NCBI GenBank assembly: GCA_964630925.1
Contig: CAZVZK010000160.1
Span: 1-23,308 of the forward strand
DNA length: 23,308 bases
DNA from: RGDT01 sp964630925
Lineage (GTDB): Bacteria; Planctomycetota; Planctomycetia; Gemmatales; Gemmataceae
Direction: 5' to 3'
The stretch's first letter is position 1. Each line of letters starts with the position of its first letter. This document shows, one piece after another, positions 21,694 to 23,308 of this stretch. Below the pieces are notes generated by a model. The model had not been told where the DNA came from, ran no database searches, and was given only the letters and a program-made list of their open reading frames with translations. The translations under genes were made by a program, and so were the position numbers.

Positions 21694-22842
21694 ATGGACC
21701 TCACGCTCACCGGCCACGAGGGCAACGTCTACGGCGTGGCGGTCAGCCCCGACGGCACGCGCATCGCCAGCGGCGGTTCGGAGTCACCCCGGCACAACAT
21801 CCCCGGTGAGTTGATCCTTTGGGACGCCCGGACGGGCACGATGACGCACGCCCTCCGCATGCCGGACTTCGGTGTGAGCAGCCTCGCGTTCAGCCACGAC
21901 GGCACGTGTCTCGCCACCGGCAGCCATGACGGGACGGTGCGCGTGTGGGATCTCGGCCTCGGGCAAGAGGCGCTCCGCTTCAAGGGGGACGGGGACGCCG
22001 TCTACAGCCTGACGTACAGGCCCGACGGCAAGCACCTCGCCGCCGGCGGCTCGGACGGCAGTCGGCGGGTGTGGGACGCTGCGACGGGCCGACTGATGCA
22101 CTCCCGCCTGGGGCCGAGATCCTGGTTCCCTATCGGGTCGCCCAACCGCGTGGAAACCGTGGCCTACAGCCCCGACGGCAACCGCCTCGTCAGCGGATGC
22201 GTGAACGGCACGGTCCGGGTCTGGGACATCGAGGCGCGGGCGGATCGAGTCATCCTCAAGCCACGCAAGGAGTACGACGGTGTGGACTGCGTGGCGTTCA
22301 GCCCGGACCGCCGGCACCTCGCGGTCGGCATCTGGGACGGGACGTTACGGGTGCTGGACGCCAGAACCGGCGAGGAGCGGCACTCCCTCAGAGGGCACGG
22401 GCATCACGTCAAATGTCTGGCGTACAGCCCCGATGGCCAGCGTATCGCCTCAGGAGGCGAGGACGGGAGGCTCCGGGTGTGGGACACGGCCACCGGCGAG
22501 GAGCTGCTGAAAATCGGCAAGCCTGGGAGGATCGATGCCCTGGCCTACAGCCCCGACGGCAGGCGCATCATCGCCGGCGGCTGGGACGGGCCACAGGGGG
22601 CGGCCGTCTGGGTGTGGGATGTGGGGGCTACCCGGCCGCCCCCCGCCGTGCCCCACGGTATCGCGGCGACGGCGGCCCAACTGGCGGCGGACGTGCTGCG
22701 CGGCGCGATCCCTCCCGGCGTCCTCGCCGACTACCTGGAGGACCACGCCTGCGATGTCACGGGCTTCCAGGCCCAGCACCTCCGCTGGGGCAACCTGTAT
22801 CCCGCCGGCTACTGGGCCGGCTGCCGCACGGCCCAAGGCTGA
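21694..22842 (+). CDS. WD40 repeat protein, single seven-bladed propeller
   Basis: A 382-aa protein without a signal peptide. Residues 1-315 carry about seven WD40 blades, each with a GH...VAxSPDG...ASGGxDGTVRVWD pattern (for example GHEGNVYGVAVSPDGTRIAS at the start and GGEDGRLRVWD later). This is the number needed to close one propeller, so the protein is probably complete. The last 65 residues (TAAQLAADVLRGAIPPGVLADYLEDHA onward) form a short helical tail of unknown role. It probably acts as a protein interaction platform in the cytoplasm; no enzyme domain is attached. The start has AAGGAG at 21682-21687, six nt upstream. It is divergent from the DUF1501 gene and converges on the DUF1552-type gene. 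Confidence 0.9.
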   Translation: MDLTLTGHEGNVYGVAVSPDGTRIASGGSESPRHNIPGELILWDARTGTMTHALRMPDFGVSSLAFSHDGTCLATGSHDGTVRVWDLGLGQEALRFKGDGDAVYSLTYRPDGKHLAAGGSDGSRRVWDAATGRLMHSRLGPRSWFPIGSPNRVETVAYSPDGNRLVSGCVNGTVRVWDIEARADRVILKPRKEYDGVDCVAFSPDRRHLAVGIWDGTLRVLDARTGEERHSLRGHGHHVKCLAYSPDGQRIASGGEDGRLRVWDTATGEELLKIGKPGRIDALAYSPDGRRIIAGGWDGPQGAAVWVWDVGATRPPPAVPHGIAATAAQLAADVLRGAIPPGVLADYLEDHACDVTGFQAQHLRWGNLYPAGYWAGCRTAQG

Positions 22843-23035
22843 CCTCACCGCCTTGCGTCGCCCTCGGTGGGTATCGCCGTCACTGGGCCCTGCCGGCGGC
22901 CCCATCGGCCCCATCGCCCGCACTCCCACCACACGCAGCGCCGCCGCTTGCGGGTTCGCGCTCGCATGCACCCTGCCGCCCCACGCACCGCCACCGAGCC
23001 CGGCTGTTGGAGCCGCCGCGGCGACCAGAGTAACG

Positions 23036-23065
23036 CCCGGGGTGACGGCTCTGCGGAGCCCCGGG
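23036..23065. terminator. Possible bidirectional terminator hairpin
   Basis: CCCGGGG (23036-23042) pairs with CCCCGGG (23059-23065). An alternative inner stem GGCTC/GAGCC (23047-23051 with 23056-23060) competes with it. It lies in the 239-bp gap between convergent genes, where a terminator is expected, but no U-run follows on either strand. Confidence 0.4.
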
Positions 23066-23081
23066 AAACTGGCTCACCGGC

Positions 23082-23308
23082 TCACGAAAGCCCCAGCGCC
23101 CCGCCCGTGCAGAAGTCCGGGTTGCCGAACCGCGTGATCCGGTGCCCGAACCCGTGCGCCAATGCCAGCAAGAGGCGGTTATGCGCCACCTTCTTGTACT
23201 TCAGCGACCGCCCCATCTTGAACCCCAGGCCGCCGCCCACCAGCACGAACGGGATGTTGTCCAGCGTGTGCGAGTTCCCCTTGCCCAGCTCATTCGTCCA
23301 CACGATCA
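23082..23308 (-). CDS. C-terminal part of a DUF1552-type protein (cut by window edge)
   Basis: The last 75 or so codons of a minus-strand gene that continues beyond the right edge. The visible part reads WTNELGKGNSHTLDNIPFVL, then GRSLKYKKVAHNRLLLALAH, FGNPDFCTGGALGLS and a TGA. This pattern (ELGxGNSH, PFVLxGGG, GRxLKY, HNRLL, FGNP) is the end of DUF1552 or closely related DUF1501 family proteins. Both are exported planctomycete proteins of unknown function, often encoded next to cytochrome-type PSD genes. With only the end visible, DUF1552 is preferred for the HNRLL and CTGGAL segments. Its true start is outside the window; the GTG at 23303 is internal. Confidence 0.75.
   Translation of the reverse strand, partial: IVWTNELGKGNSHTLDNIPFVLVGGGLGFKMGRSLKYKKVAHNRLLLALAHGFGHRITRFGNPDFCTGGALGLS

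Noticed and set aside
1..23308. tRNA or rRNA genes
   Set aside because: No cloverleaf with a T-arm consensus and no rRNA signature was noticed while reading; this was not tested by a program.

Overview
The window is very GC-rich DNA from a bacterium that looks like a member of the Planctomycetota, probably near Gemmatales or Isosphaerales. This rests on protein families that are expanded there: a DUF1501 protein, the C-terminus of what looks like a DUF1552 protein, a giant Ser/Thr kinase with a DWG motif and a long TPR array, WD40 proteins with a HEAT-like tail, and a RepA-like AAA ATPase of a type common in these genomes. The family calls come from reading motifs by eye; no database search was run.

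Left part (1-7913, all plus strand): the last codons of an unidentified gene, then nusB, a PHP-domain phosphoesterase and ftsY. These three are packed so tightly (35-nt overlap, then directly abutting genes) that they must form one transcription and translation unit. They are followed by a 1326-aa membrane-anchored Ser/Thr kinase with about 15 TPRs, an NAD-dependent sugar epimerase and a small secreted cysteine-containing protein.

Middle part (7914-13005): an accessory region. A 432-bp gene-free stretch carries repeated TCACCTGCTCA-type motifs, inverted repeats and a good sigma70-like promoter, and leads into a RepA-like ATPase whose coding sequence contains a palindromic insertion. A minus-strand pair follows: an unrecognised 226-aa protein and a PIN-domain nuclease 4 nt downstream. 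Divergent from the pair is an HNH-type protein with much lower GC (about 55% in the lines counted, against over 70% around it), which suggests recent transfer. The region closes with 565 bp of gene-free DNA holding a 95-nt nested inverted repeat. The content fits a small mobile or defence-type island, but no integrase, transposase or clear attachment site is visible.

Right part (13006-21512, minus strand; transcription runs right to left): two candidate small ORFs with a convincing promoter and Shine-Dalgarno site, a DUF1501 protein, a 1332-aa Pls/PosA-type single-module synthetase (adenylation, carrier, then three tandem membrane/left-handed-helix units), and a secreted WD40 protein with a HEAT-like tail. 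The synthetase has the architecture and size of epsilon-poly-L-lysine synthetase, so a homopolymer of an amino acid is a reasonable guess for its product; the monomer is unknown.

The window ends with a seven-bladed WD40 protein on the plus strand (21694-22842), converging on a DUF1552-type protein that runs off the right edge.

The strongest leads for new biology are the PIN two-gene module, the repeat-flanked RepA-like ATPase, the Pls-like synthetase, and the tandem small ORFs ahead of the DUF1501 gene.
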